64,000 bases of DNA, from contig NZ_LGKO01000005.1 of NCBI RefSeq assembly GCF_001306145.1, positions 620,001 through 684,000 on the forward strand. The letters are read 5' to 3'. Below are positions 43,168 to 52,162 of this stretch, piece after piece; position 1 is the stretch's first letter, and each line of letters starts with the position of its first letter. Below the pieces are notes generated by a model. That model saw only the letters and a program-made list of their open reading frames with translations. It was not told the DNA's origin and did not search any database. A program made the translations under genes and the position numbers. Source of the stretch: Thermanaerothrix daxensis. Lineage in GTDB: Bacteria > Chloroflexota > Anaerolineae > Anaerolineales > Anaerolineaceae.

Positions 43168-43205
43168 GAGAATTCAAATTATACCGATAACTGCCTCTTT
43201 ATCCT

Positions 43206-43688
43206 TTATCCTACCGTCTCGCGGGAGGAATTGATCAAAATCTCCATCAGGTGCAGGCGAATCACCAATAACTGGCTGGCAACAACATTTGCCAATCGGC
43301 GAGTAATGACATAACCAAGATGCGGATCTGATTCGCATTGTTGCTGCAAGGCCCTTCCCTCAAAGGCGAGCAAGCGCATAGGGGTTAGTGCGCGCACGGT
43401 CGTGGTGCGCTGGCGCACCACGGGGGTGAGCACTGACCAGCCAAGGATGTCAAGAGGCTCTGCCTGAAAGATGCGAATTGATCCATGACCGGGCATGCTG
43501 ATCTCTACGCTGGCGCGACCATCCAGAACAAGGTAGAGAAAATCAGGCAGGTCACCTTCCTGGAAAAGAGTTTCACCGGGGGCTAAATAGCGCTCACGCG
43601 CCAACCCTGCCAGGGTCTCTAACTGGCGCTGGCTGAGTTCTACAAACCAGGGGATGCTTTTAAGTAAGGCGACCAGGTCAACTTCCAT
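43206..43688 (-). CDS. Stand-alone cyclic nucleotide-binding domain protein
   Basis: A 160-residue protein consisting of one cNMP-binding beta-roll: LLKSIPWFVELSQRQLETLAGLARERYLAPGETLFQEGD, then DFLYLVLDGRASVEI and a C-terminal helix. The phosphate-binding cassette region (LGWSVLTPVVRQRTTTVRAL) matches the fold but not clearly a cAMP-type R-x-x-x-x-x-R pattern. There is no DNA-binding helix-turn-helix, so it is not a Crp regulator. Sitting between the hydrogenase protease and hypA, it may gate maturation or the enzyme in response to a nucleotide signal; this is inference. Confidence 0.75.
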   Translation of the reverse strand: MEVDLVALLKSIPWFVELSQRQLETLAGLARERYLAPGETLFQEGDLPDFLYLVLDGRASVEISMPGHGSIRIFQAEPLDILGWSVLTPVVRQRTTTVRALTPMRLLAFEGRALQQQCESDPHLGYVITRRLANVVASQLLVIRLHLMEILINSSRETVG

Positions 43689-43755
43689 ATGTCCATACCA
43701 CCGCTAACGGCTCAGGCACTTCATTTGTATAGTTTTTATCATCTTGAGGGTTTGG

Positions 43756-43761
43756 ATTATA
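43756..43761 (-). promoter_or_regulatory. Candidate -10 box of a hyp sub-operon
   Basis: On the minus strand TATAAT lies in the 115-bp gap between the hydrogenase protease and the cNMP-binding gene, about 68 bases before the latter's start. This is the widest gap in the block downstream of 57638, so the hyp genes may have their own promoter. No good -35 hexamer is visible. Confidence 0.35.
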
Positions 43762-43803
43762 GTGACCTCTGTAATCATTGAGGACGCAAATTGTCACCAA
43801 ATC

Positions 43804-44370
43804 CTAGTCATTTGGAAGGAGGGAAGTTAACCACCGCACCAGGACATCCAGGGCTGCATTCAGTAAAGCATGGGTGCGGGCTGACAATTTGCGTGCAAAG
43901 CCGAATTCATAACCCCTCACAGAAAGCAAGACGGCCTGGGGAGCGTGCCCATAGAGTGTCTCGGCCAGTGCAAGGCAGGATTCTGGGGTCAGATGATGGC
44001 TGAGTGGGGAAGGCTGAAAGCCGGGGTGTATGGGTAGCCAGGTGATCTCTGCCGGTAGGCTGCCCGTGTGGGCATCCACAAAACAAACATGCGTATAGGT
44101 AGCGATCTCCTCAGCCATCTCCGGCGTGAGTTGCAAGTCGGTGCGCAAGGTGAGCCGATCCTCAAGGATCGTTTGTTCGCCAATCTCCAAAGCCCCGGGG
44201 TATCCCAATTGTCCTGCCAGGTGGTTGATCAAATGCCAGGCGATTCCATCATCCTGGCGGTCAGGGTTACCAATGCCCAGGATGAGGATGCGAGGTGCTG
44301 GGGAAACTTCCTTCCCCCTCCCCCAGGGGGAAGGAAGTTGAGAATGCGAAAGGAATGTCGTGTTACTCAT
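43804..44370 (-). CDS. Hydrogenase maturation protease (HoxW/HycI type)
   Basis: A 188-residue endopeptidase that trims the C-terminus of the hydrogenase large subunit after Ni insertion. The core begins ILILGIGNPDRQDDGIAWHLINHL, where Asp of the nickel-sensing site is in DRQDDG, and a second acidic site follows in VCFVDAHTG, with His in HHLTPESCLALAE. The first ~27 residues (SHSQLPSPWGRGKEVSPAP) are not typical and are encoded largely by a palindromic insert (44305-44339). The start overlaps the large-subunit stop by 8 bp, indicating coupling. Confidence 0.87.
   Translation of the reverse strand: MSNTTFLSHSQLPSPWGRGKEVSPAPRILILGIGNPDRQDDGIAWHLINHLAGQLGYPGALEIGEQTILEDRLTLRTDLQLTPEMAEEIATYTHVCFVDAHTGSLPAEITWLPIHPGFQPSPLSHHLTPESCLALAETLYGHAPQAVLLSVRGYEFGFARKLSARTHALLNAALDVLVRWLTSLLPND
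44305..44339. repeat. 15-bp palindromic repeat inside the protease gene's 5' end
   Basis: AACTTCCTTCCCCCT (44305-44319) and AGGGGGAAGGAAGTT (44325-44339) are perfect inverted arms around CCCCC. It is translated as part of the protease N-terminus. Size and composition resemble REP-like palindromic elements seen dispersed in other genomes. No second copy was noticed in this window. Confidence 0.6.
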
Positions 44371-45805
44371 GCAAACGCGTGAGGGTTTGTGCTAGCCTAC
44401 CCTGAGCGTCTATGATCTCGATGACCATCGGCATTTGCCCTACGGCATGGGTTGAGCAAGAGAGGCATGGGTCATATGCTCGCACAGCGGCCTCCACTCG
44501 ATTGAGCAGACCCTCGCGAATATCCGGCCCTGTGATGTAGGTCTTGGCCACGCTTTCGACGGCTTGGCTCATTGCCCAATTGTTGTGGCCCGTAGCAACG
44601 ATCAGATTGACCCGCTCGATCTGGCCGTTGGACTTGGCCCAGTAATGGTGGAACAGGGTGCCGCGTGGGGCTTCAATCACCCCAATGCCTTCTCCACGGA
44701 ACTCCTGGCGCGTGTTCAGGATCTCCGTACTCAAAATGTCGGGATCATCGAGTAGCGTGCGCACATTTTCGGCCGCATATAGCGCTTCGATCAGGCGCGC
44801 GTAGTGGTAGTAAAGGGTCTGTTCAACAGGTTTGCCGGCGTTGAGGGCTTTAAATGCCTTTAATGCTTCATCGGCTAATGGTGTGGCAATGCGTTCGGAT
44901 ACATTGAGACGCCCAAGCGGACCCACGCGGTAAACCCCGGCAGGCCACCCCATTTTCTTGTAGTAAGGGAATTTGAGGTACGACCAGGATTCTACGTGTT
45001 CAGCAATGTAGTTCAGGTAATCACGGCCGGCAAAATGCTCCAATTCGCGACCGTCAGAATCAATCAGCCGCAGGTCTCCATCATAGAGCTCGAGTGTATT
45101 GCCGGCTTCGACCATTCCCAAGTAGCCGGTGGAGAAGATCGCAAAGCGGTTGATGTCCTCCTGGTTGCTCTCTGCCCAATCCTGGAAAATCTTCAAGCCG
45201 ATTTGGATGGTCGCAATGGCCTCGTCCAGGCCAGCCAGGATTTGATCGCGCTCACTGGCTGTGAGGGCTTTGTTGACCCCACCTGGAACGGCAAAAACAG
45301 GGTGAATGCGGCGACCGCCGAGAATGTTGATGATCTCCTGCCCGTATTTTCGGAGTTGCACAGCGCGCAGGGCTAACTCGGGGTTGGCGCGGATTAATCC
45401 CACCACATTGCGAATGGCAGGATCGGCGTCAAACCCCAGCAGCAGGTCAGGGCCTGCCAATTCAAAGAAGTGCATCCCATGGCTTTGGATGACCTGCCCC
45501 ATATGCATTAACTCACGTAGCAACTGGGCCGGTCGTGGTGGGGGAGAGCCATAAAGGTCATCACAGGCCTTAGCGGCTGCCAGGTGGTGTGAAACCGGGC
45601 AGATTCCACAGATGCGCGGGGTAATGACCGGCATTTCAAAGGCCATGCGCCCTTCACAGAATTTTTCGAAGCCACGGAATTCGTTGATGTGTAAATAAGC
45701 GCGCTCGACTTTACCATCTCCATTCAAGTGGATGGTGACCTTAGCGTGGCCTTCAATCCGGGTTACCGGCTCAATGGTGATTTTTTGCGTGGTTACTGTT
45801 GCCAT
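44363..45805 (-). CDS. hoxH: [NiFe]-hydrogenase large subunit (HoxH/HydL type)
   Basis: A 480-residue catalytic subunit. The proximal Cys pair is in [14 protein letters not shown] (Cys66, Cys69) and the distal pair in [15 protein letters not shown] near the C-terminus. The ~25 residues after DPCLSCSTH are probably removed by the adjacent protease. The subunit resembles group 3 (soluble, NAD(P)-linked) enzymes. The start was set at ATG 45805-45803 (MATVTTQK), at the conserved N-terminus. It is coupled to the protease gene (8-bp overlap) and follows the small subunit by 25 bp. Confidence 0.93.
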   Translation of the reverse strand: MATVTTQKITIEPVTRIEGHAKVTIHLNGDGKVERAYLHINEFRGFEKFCEGRMAFEMPVITPRICGICPVSHHLAAAKACDDLYGSPPPRPAQLLRELMHMGQVIQSHGMHFFELAGPDLLLGFDADPAIRNVVGLIRANPELALRAVQLRKYGQEIINILGGRRIHPVFAVPGGVNKALTASERDQILAGLDEAIATIQIGLKIFQDWAESNQEDINRFAIFSTGYLGMVEAGNTLELYDGDLRLIDSDGRELEHFAGRDYLNYIAEHVESWSYLKFPYYKKMGWPAGVYRVGPLGRLNVSERIATPLADEALKAFKALNAGKPVEQTLYYHYARLIEALYAAENVRTLLDDPDILSTEILNTRQEFRGEGIGVIEAPRGTLFHHYWAKSNGQIERVNLIVATGHNNWAMSQAVESVAKTYITGPDIREGLLNRVEAAVRAYDPCLSCSTHAVGQMPMVIEIIDAQGRLAQTLTRLHE

Positions 45806-45830
45806 ACGTGTTTCCTCCTCTAGTCTACCC

Positions 45831-46373
45831 TTAATGCCACTGGAGGCGCTCGTCCTTGAGCACGGGGATACGCCCTTGAGCCAGTTCACTCAGCACGTAG
45901 TAGATAATCTCCGCGCTGGGCGGACAACCCGGAACATATACATCTACGGGCACTACTTCGCTCACGGCGCGCACCCGGGTGGGTTTAGCCAGTTCGGGGT
46001 CGTCAGGGATCTTACCCTCCGCGTCGGTGCTTTCTGTCTCTACATAAGCCCGACGTAAGGCATCCTCAATCTTGAAGAAGTTGCGCATGGCTGGAACACC
46101 ACCGAAGACCGCGCAATCTCCCAGCGCTACCAGAATTTTGCAACGCTTGCGCATTTTGTGTGCAACTTCTTCATTGGCGGTATTGTTGATCCCCCCTTCC
46201 AAAATGCCTACGTCCACCCCGCTTGCGTCGGGTTCTTTTAGATCAGTGATGGGGGAGGAGCGCAGGTCAACCAGGTCAACGAGGTTAACAATCCGTTCGT
46301 CAATATCTAAAAAGGACATATGACAGCCGGCGCAACCGGCTAACCAATCGGTGGCTACCTTTGGTTTATTCAT
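45831..46373 (-). CDS. hoxY: [NiFe]-hydrogenase small subunit (HoxY/HydS type)
   Basis: A 180-residue small subunit with one proximal [4Fe-4S] cluster. The ligands are in WLAGCAGCHMSFLD, LGDCAVFGG and YVPGCPPSAEII. There is no signal peptide and no extra C-terminal cluster domain, so it is a cytoplasmic HoxY-type protein. The start was set at ATG 46373-46371, where MNKPKVATDWLAGC begins. It passes electrons from HoxH to the NuoG-like subunit encoded just upstream. Confidence 0.93.
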   Translation of the reverse strand: MNKPKVATDWLAGCAGCHMSFLDIDERIVNLVDLVDLRSSPITDLKEPDASGVDVGILEGGINNTANEEVAHKMRKRCKILVALGDCAVFGGVPAMRNFFKIEDALRRAYVETESTDAEGKIPDDPELAKPTRVRAVSEVVPVDVYVPGCPPSAEIIYYVLSELAQGRIPVLKDERLQWH

Positions 46374-46404
46374 GGCTACTCCTTCTCGCTCGATCCAGTT
46401 CTCC

Positions 46405-48360
46405 TTATACCGCAATGGCGACAGGTGCAACCCGCTGCGTGAGAGCGATGCGCCAATCCCCTTCAGCGCTCACGCCCAGGACCTCTGCCAGTTCACGCAA
46501 CACCGTTTCATTAGATTTTGCTTGCTCCGGTGCGCTCAGACACGGGTGCGTTTCCTGGAGACGCCCTTCGAGGTTGAGATAATGGCCACTTTCCTCAGCC
46601 CAGGTGTAGACCGGGAGGACCACGTCAGCGCGGGCAGTGAGTTTTGACTCGCGGCTAGCCTGAATAATCAGGAAAGGCACATCTTCCATGGCTGCCACCA
46701 GGGCTTCGCAGGGAACTTCATCACCCAAGGCCACATAAGCCACCTCGTAAGCGGTGGTGCGGAGGGGTTCAGCCAGGCCCAGCTGGACGGCGGCCAGAGC
46801 GTTGGCGTCGCCCTTGAGGCTGATTAGCGTGGCACCGATCATCCTGGCTAAGCGTACCAGGGCTTTGATGGCACCGGCGTCTTGCATGGTGGCGGGATCG
46901 TAGACGATCACAGGTTTGTCCCCGCGGGTAATCTGGTAGGCGGCTTTGAGAAACTCATCTGTTGCCAGTCCAGTGACCTTTGCCGCATTAGCCAGGTTGG
47001 CAACGGCATCTTCCGAATAATCGGTGCGGCTCAACCCTAAGCGCGCTACTGCTGCTATAAGTCCCTCAATTACCGCCGACTGATGACCCTCTTTGAAGGT
47101 TAATGTGGCCTCGGCCAGGGCGGCAAAGGCGTTCTCACGCGTGTCAGCGACCGTTAGATGGACACCACGGTTAAGCGAGCGCCGGACGAAGAACCCCAGA
47201 ACCTCATGTTCGTGAGCTAAATCGGCTCGCATCATCAGAATTGAGGTGGCGTTGTCTAAGTCAGCAACGCTTCCTTCGAAGGGCTCATCCAGGTCACCAA
47301 GGGCGTCCACGAGTGAACGCAAGGCATGTGCGCTGAGTGAAGTGACCAGCGGGCTTTGCAACCCTTCGGCAAAGACTTTGCGGAAGGTGTAGAGGGATTC
47401 AACGTTCAAGCGTGCCGAGATCAATGCGGCGCTTTGCTTGGTGTGGTTTCTCAGTGCACTGGCAGCCTTTTTCAGGGCCTCTTCCCAGGTGGCAGGCTTG
47501 AGCTCCCCATTTTTACGGACTAATGGGGTGGTAAGGCGGGGCCGATCATCATCTAGAGGATAGTAGCGGCCGACCTTGCATAGTACACCCCGATTAACGG
47601 GGGCATCCCAATTGCCGTAGATGCTCAGGATGCGGTTATCGGTGATCAAAACATCTAATCCACATCCCAGACTGCAGCCTGTGCAGATGGTTTCCACGTG
47701 CCGGGCTTCGGATTTTTTTCCTTGGTAGGCGCTCTTGCGGTCAATCATGGCGCCCGTTGGGCAGACCTGGACACACATGCCACAAGAGACACAGGTGCTC
47801 TCGCCAAGGGGTACCTCAAAATCGGCGATAATGAACGTGCGTGCTCCGCGGTTGGCAACCCCCAGGGTATTGACGCCTACCAGTTCGCTACAGGCACGGA
47901 TACAACGGCGGCAAAGGATGCAGCGGTTGTGTTCCAGGATGATGTAGGGGTGGGAGGCATCCACCGGGAAGGGCTGCCAGTTGGGCTGCAAGGGCCAGTG
48001 CGTCATCCCGATGCGGTAGGCTGCATTTTGCAGTTCGCAGTCTCCTCCGCTGACCTGACAATAGGGGCAGAAGTGATTGCGTTCGCTAAAGATCAGAGAG
48101 AGGGCAAATTCGCGCGCCTTTTTGACCTTCTCGCTCTCGGTGTGGATGACCATGTTATTTGCCACCGGAATCGTGCAGGCGGCCTGTAAGGTGCGAAAGC
48201 CCTCAATCTCAACCATGCACAGGCGGCAACCACCGTAAGGTGTTAGATGAGGGTGGTCGCACAAAGTAGGAATGAAGATCCCTAGTTGGCGGGCCGCCTG
48301 TAAGACGGTGATCCCATCTGGTACTTCATAGGTTTGTTGGTTAATTGTGATGGTAGCCAT
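46405..48360 (-). CDS. NuoG/HydA-like iron-sulfur subunit of the hydrogenase (HoxU type with extended C-terminus)
   Basis: A 651-residue electron-transfer subunit. Domains in order are a plant-type [2Fe-2S] (CDHPHLTPYGGCRLC with Cys at C62), a His-Cys cluster (HFCPYCQVSGGDCELQ), a 2x[4Fe-4S] ferredoxin domain (CILCRRCIRAC, CVSCGMCVQVCP), a further [4Fe-4S] of the molybdopterin-oxidoreductase type (CTGCSLGCGLDV plus LCKVGRYYPL), and a C-terminal Mo-domain-like region lacking an active-site Cys or Sec. This is longer than HoxU (~230 residues) and resembles NuoG or the HydA of HydABCSL-type [NiFe] enzymes. It lies 31 bp before hoxY. Confidence 0.87.
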   Translation of the reverse strand: MATITINQQTYEVPDGITVLQAARQLGIFIPTLCDHPHLTPYGGCRLCMVEIEGFRTLQAACTIPVANNMVIHTESEKVKKAREFALSLIFSERNHFCPYCQVSGGDCELQNAAYRIGMTHWPLQPNWQPFPVDASHPYIILEHNRCILCRRCIRACSELVGVNTLGVANRGARTFIIADFEVPLGESTCVSCGMCVQVCPTGAMIDRKSAYQGKKSEARHVETICTGCSLGCGLDVLITDNRILSIYGNWDAPVNRGVLCKVGRYYPLDDDRPRLTTPLVRKNGELKPATWEEALKKAASALRNHTKQSAALISARLNVESLYTFRKVFAEGLQSPLVTSLSAHALRSLVDALGDLDEPFEGSVADLDNATSILMMRADLAHEHEVLGFFVRRSLNRGVHLTVADTRENAFAALAEATLTFKEGHQSAVIEGLIAAVARLGLSRTDYSEDAVANLANAAKVTGLATDEFLKAAYQITRGDKPVIVYDPATMQDAGAIKALVRLARMIGATLISLKGDANALAAVQLGLAEPLRTTAYEVAYVALGDEVPCEALVAAMEDVPFLIIQASRESKLTARADVVLPVYTWAEESGHYLNLEGRLQETHPCLSAPEQAKSNETVLRELAEVLGVSAEGDWRIALTQRVAPVAIAV

Positions 48361-48431
48361 CCCTTCTCCCTTCCAGTGAATGCTTTTTCATGAGCGGATT
48401 GTATCCACTCGGTATCACGCTCCAGGATCGT

Positions 48432-51206
48432 TCATTCCGAATAGGCCTCAACCCTGACCGCGGCAACCTTGAATTCGGGAATTTTGGAAATTGGATCCAA
48501 TGCCGCGAGGGTCAATTCATTGACTGAGGCTTCGGGGAAGTGGAAGTTTCCGTAAATGAGGCCTGGAGGTACCCGTTCGGTGATCCAGGCTTCTGCGATG
48601 ATGCTCCCCCGGCGCGATGAGACCCTTACCATACGCTTGCCGTTTAGACCAATGCGTTGAGCATCTTCGGGATTGATTTCGATCAACGGTCGGTCATAGA
48701 CTTTCATCAAACCTTTAGAGCGGCGCGTCATTTCCCCACCATGCCAGTGGTAGAGGACACGTCCGGTGGTCAACACCATGGGGTAAGTTCTATCGGGTTG
48801 TTCGGCTGGCGGGACGTGCACGGTGGGGTGGAATTTACCCTTCCCACGGGTAAACCGTCCTACATGCAGAATGGGGGTGCCGGGATGATCCTTGCTTCGC
48901 ACTGGCCACTGCAGGCTTTCACCCACTTCCAATCGGGCGTGAGAGATCCCTGCATAAATCGGCGTCAGCGCTGCAATTTCATCCATGATTTGGGCTGTGT
49001 TGGTGTAGTTCCATTTGCCATAGGGGGCCTCGGGGTTGACCTGGCGGTTCCCCTGACCAAGGATGCGTTGTGCCAGATCCTGGATGATCATCCAATCGGG
49101 GCGAGCCTCCCCTAAGGGTTGGATGGCCTGGCGAACGCGTTGGACACGTCGCTCGGTGTTGGTGAAGGTCCCATCTTTCTCAGCGAATGAGACCCCCGGC
49201 AGCAAAACATCGGCATAAGCCGAGGTCTCAGAGGGGAAAATTTCCTGCAGAGCGAGGAAGTCCAGCGTTTGCAGGCAATGCCTCACATGATTGGAGTCCG
49301 GATCGCTCATGACCGGGTTTTCACCCAAAATGTACATCGCCTTGATTTTGCCTTCACCCGCCGCCGGGATCATCTCGGTCACGGTCAACCCCACTTTATC
49401 CGGGAGAGCAACACCCCAAGCCTGTTCGAATTTCAGGCGGGCCTCTTCGGTTGTGACGCGCTGGTAGCCCGGATACACATCCGGCAAGCCGCCCATGTCG
49501 CAAGCACCTTGTACGTTATTCTGTCCGCGCAAGGGGTTAACTCCACCGCCGGGAACGCCCATGTTCCCCAACAGCATTTGCAGGTTGGCCAGCGTGAGCA
49601 CGTTCTGCACGCCGACAATGTGCTGGGTGATACCCATGGCCCAAATGACGGCCATTGGGCGATTCTTCCCCATAATCTCAGCAGCCTGATAAAGTCGCTC
49701 GACCGGCACCCCTGTGATGGCAGACACCTTTTCAGGGGTATAGTCCTGCAAATTTTCAAGGAAGGCTTCGTAATTTTCTGTTCGCTCGGCTATGAATGCC
49801 TCGTCTTGCCACCCGTTTTGAACAATAATGTGCATCAGCCCATTGAGCAGGGCGATATCCGTTCCTGGCCGTTGTTGCAGATGGAGGGTTGCAAATTCGG
49901 TGATGTCAATCTTGCGGGGGTCGGCTACGATCAGTTTGGCTCCGCGCTTCAGCACTGCCTGGCGAATCATGGCCCCGAATACGGGGTGCTGTTCAGTCGT
50001 ATTGGAGCCAATTATGAAGATAACCGCGGCTTTCTCAGCCACATCTTTCATGGAGTTGCTCATCGCACCTGAACCGTATGCCAGTGCCAGACCCGCCACT
50101 GTGCTGGAGTGGCATAAGCGCGCACAATGATCAATGTTGTTGGTGCCGATCACCTGCCGTGCCAGTTTATTCATCAGGTAATTTTCTTCGTTAGTGCATT
50201 TTGCCGAGGTCAGGATGCCGACGCTATCTGGCCCATAGGTATCACGTGCTTCAACCAGTTTTCTGGCTACAATCTCCAGCGCAGTGTCCCAGTCCACCTC
50301 TACCCAGGGGCCACGCTCTCCGTTAGCCGGGCGTTTCTCGCCTTTGAGTAAGTACTCGCGCACCCGAGGTTTGAGCAGTCGGTCTGGATGATGTATATAG
50401 TCGTATCCGTAGCGTCCTTTGACGCACAAATGCATGCCGTTAACGGGGGCCTGAGGATTAGAGGTGACACGCAGGATACGATTCGTTTTGGTGTTGACCT
50501 GAAAGTCAAACTGGCAACCCACTCCACAATAGGAGCAAGTGGTTGTCACCACTTTATCGGGAGCGCCTGCGCCAACCGAGGGCTTGTTATCCAGCGCACC
50601 GGTGGGGCAGTAGGCGACACATGCCCCACAGGACTCGCAGCGGGCTTCAAGCATGGTTTCGTCCATGCCAGCCACGATACGGGTATCGTAGCCTCGCTCG
50701 GCCAGCCCCCATACAAAACGTCCCTGCACCTCGGCACAGGCGCGAATACAGCGCCCGCACAGGATGCACTTGTTCAAATCTACCCAGACAAAGGGATTGG
50801 GGTCACTGTTGATGGAATAACGGGGGGCTTTGGCCATGGCCTCGTAAGGATCCAACCCATAAACACGCGCCCACTGCTCTAATTCATTGGGCCGTCCATC
50901 ATTGGCCGCATAACCAGCGTCGTGGTAAGTAGAGAGCAGGAGTTGCAAAATGGTGCGTCGCGATTCACGCAGTGTGGGGGATTCCGTGGTTACCTCCATC
51001 CCCTCGCTGACCGGTAATGTGCACGATGCCAACGGGGTGCGAGCCCCCTTAACCTCAACAACGCACAAACGGCACCCACCGTGTGGGCTAAGGTCTTTGT
51101 GATAGCACAGGGTGGGGATGGTGATACCGGCTTGAGCGGCGGCTTCCAATACCGTCATGCCTTCAGGTACCTCTATTTTCTTCCCATCAATCGTAACAGT
51201 AACCAT
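48432..51206 (-). CDS. fdhA: NAD-linked formate dehydrogenase catalytic subunit, Cys form
   Basis: A 924-residue Mo/W-bis-MGD enzyme interconverting formate and CO2. The N-terminus has a [2Fe-2S] domain (CYHKDLSPHGGCRLC), then a 2x[4Fe-4S] domain (CILCGRCIRAC, CESCGACVAYCP), a [4Fe-4S] (CSYCGVGC), and the catalytic domain. The active site is DHCARLCHSSTVAGL, with Cys365 (codon TGC) where selenoenzymes have Sec, followed by the conserved His. The usual His-Cys3 cluster between the two ferredoxin-type domains is absent: that segment reads STYHDAGYAANDGRPNELE. It lies between the formate channel and the hydrogenase subunits. Confidence 0.92.
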   Translation of the reverse strand: MVTVTIDGKKIEVPEGMTVLEAAAQAGITIPTLCYHKDLSPHGGCRLCVVEVKGARTPLASCTLPVSEGMEVTTESPTLRESRRTILQLLLSTYHDAGYAANDGRPNELEQWARVYGLDPYEAMAKAPRYSINSDPNPFVWVDLNKCILCGRCIRACAEVQGRFVWGLAERGYDTRIVAGMDETMLEARCESCGACVAYCPTGALDNKPSVGAGAPDKVVTTTCSYCGVGCQFDFQVNTKTNRILRVTSNPQAPVNGMHLCVKGRYGYDYIHHPDRLLKPRVREYLLKGEKRPANGERGPWVEVDWDTALEIVARKLVEARDTYGPDSVGILTSAKCTNEENYLMNKLARQVIGTNNIDHCARLCHSSTVAGLALAYGSGAMSNSMKDVAEKAAVIFIIGSNTTEQHPVFGAMIRQAVLKRGAKLIVADPRKIDITEFATLHLQQRPGTDIALLNGLMHIIVQNGWQDEAFIAERTENYEAFLENLQDYTPEKVSAITGVPVERLYQAAEIMGKNRPMAVIWAMGITQHIVGVQNVLTLANLQMLLGNMGVPGGGVNPLRGQNNVQGACDMGGLPDVYPGYQRVTTEEARLKFEQAWGVALPDKVGLTVTEMIPAAGEGKIKAMYILGENPVMSDPDSNHVRHCLQTLDFLALQEIFPSETSAYADVLLPGVSFAEKDGTFTNTERRVQRVRQAIQPLGEARPDWMIIQDLAQRILGQGNRQVNPEAPYGKWNYTNTAQIMDEIAALTPIYAGISHARLEVGESLQWPVRSKDHPGTPILHVGRFTRGKGKFHPTVHVPPAEQPDRTYPMVLTTGRVLYHWHGGEMTRRSKGLMKVYDRPLIEINPEDAQRIGLNGKRMVRVSSRRGSIIAEAWITERVPPGLIYGNFHFPEASVNELTLAALDPISKIPEFKVAAVRVEAYSE

Positions 51207-51244
51207 AGGCGTTTCTCCATAAACATCTATCTCATGGCTTCATG

Positions 51245-52117
51245 CTAAGAGCGGTGGTGACGTAAGTAAATGAACCAGTACACTAGACCAACCATAAAGG
51301 CGCCACCGATGATGTTGCCAATGGTTACTGGGAGCAAATTGGCAAGGAAAAAATTCACCCAGGTCAGATTGGCATAACTCTCAACCGTCTTGCCTGAATC
51401 TACCAGGGCCTGCAATTTCCAGAAGGAGGCAGGGGCCCACTGTTTGATGAAAAGGCCGATGGGAATGAAATACATGTTCGCAATGCTGTGTTCAAAGCCC
51501 GCCGCGACGAAAGCCGAGATGGGCGGGATGATGCTAAGGATTTTATCCGTCGTGGTGCGGGCGCTGTAGCACAGCCAGACCGCCAGACAGACTAACGCGT
51601 TGCACAAGATTCCCAGGGCAATGGCCTGAACAAATTCCAGGCTTACCTTCGCGTTGGCAATGTTAAGGGCGTTCAACCCAATGGCGCCGTTGCCGAATTT
51701 GTATTGCCCGCTGAGGAAGACCAGTAGCGCGGTGGCAATGGAGCCAATGAAGTTGCCCACGTAGACGATCACCCAGTTGCGCATAAGTGCACCCAGAGTG
51801 ACTTTGCCGCTGGTGAATGCCATAATAATCAGATTGTTACCGGTAAAGAGCTCAGCGCCACCTACGATGACCAGAATCAGGCCCAGGGTAAACACCAGAC
51901 CAGTCAATAGACGGGTGACCCCATAGGGTAGTGTGGAGCCAGCGCTTACTGTGGTGGCGAAAATGGCCCCCAGGGCAATAAAGGCACCTGCCAGAATTGA
52001 AAGGGCCAGCATAGACCAAAAATCCAGGTTGGCCTTTTTGACGCCGATGGCCTCGGCCTTTTGGGCCATTTCAGGGGGCATGAGAGCGTCAATGGTGAAA
52101 CCATTATTGGTCGTCAT
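51245..52117 (-). CDS. Formate/nitrite transporter (FNT) family channel
   Basis: A 290-residue membrane protein with six hydrophobic segments and the FNT signatures GGAELFTGNNLI and AAGFEHSIANMYFIPIG, including the central His of the pore. Family members move formate, nitrite, lactate or hydrosulfide. Insertion between fdhA and its NuoF partner makes formate the likely substrate. The N-terminal ~30 residues (DALMPPEMAQKAEAIGVKKA) also match FocA-type proteins, where they can gate the pore. Confidence 0.9.
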   Translation of the reverse strand: MTTNNGFTIDALMPPEMAQKAEAIGVKKANLDFWSMLALSILAGAFIALGAIFATTVSAGSTLPYGVTRLLTGLVFTLGLILVIVGGAELFTGNNLIIMAFTSGKVTLGALMRNWVIVYVGNFIGSIATALLVFLSGQYKFGNGAIGLNALNIANAKVSLEFVQAIALGILCNALVCLAVWLCYSARTTTDKILSIIPPISAFVAAGFEHSIANMYFIPIGLFIKQWAPASFWKLQALVDSGKTVESYANLTWVNFFLANLLPVTIGNIIGGAFMVGLVYWFIYLRHHRS

Positions 52118-52162
52118 ATGGCTAATACTCCTTTGAAAACTGGGGTGTATTCAGAAAAAAGA

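Noticed and set aside
49269-50072. 267-codon plus-strand open frame antisense to fdhA
   Set aside because: Sequence is His/Val-rich shadow translation with no family resemblance; fdhA is certain on the other strand.
50112-50114. Selenocysteine codon in fdhA
   Set aside because: The active-site codon is TGC (Cys365), so this formate dehydrogenase is the Cys form and gives no support for Sec use.
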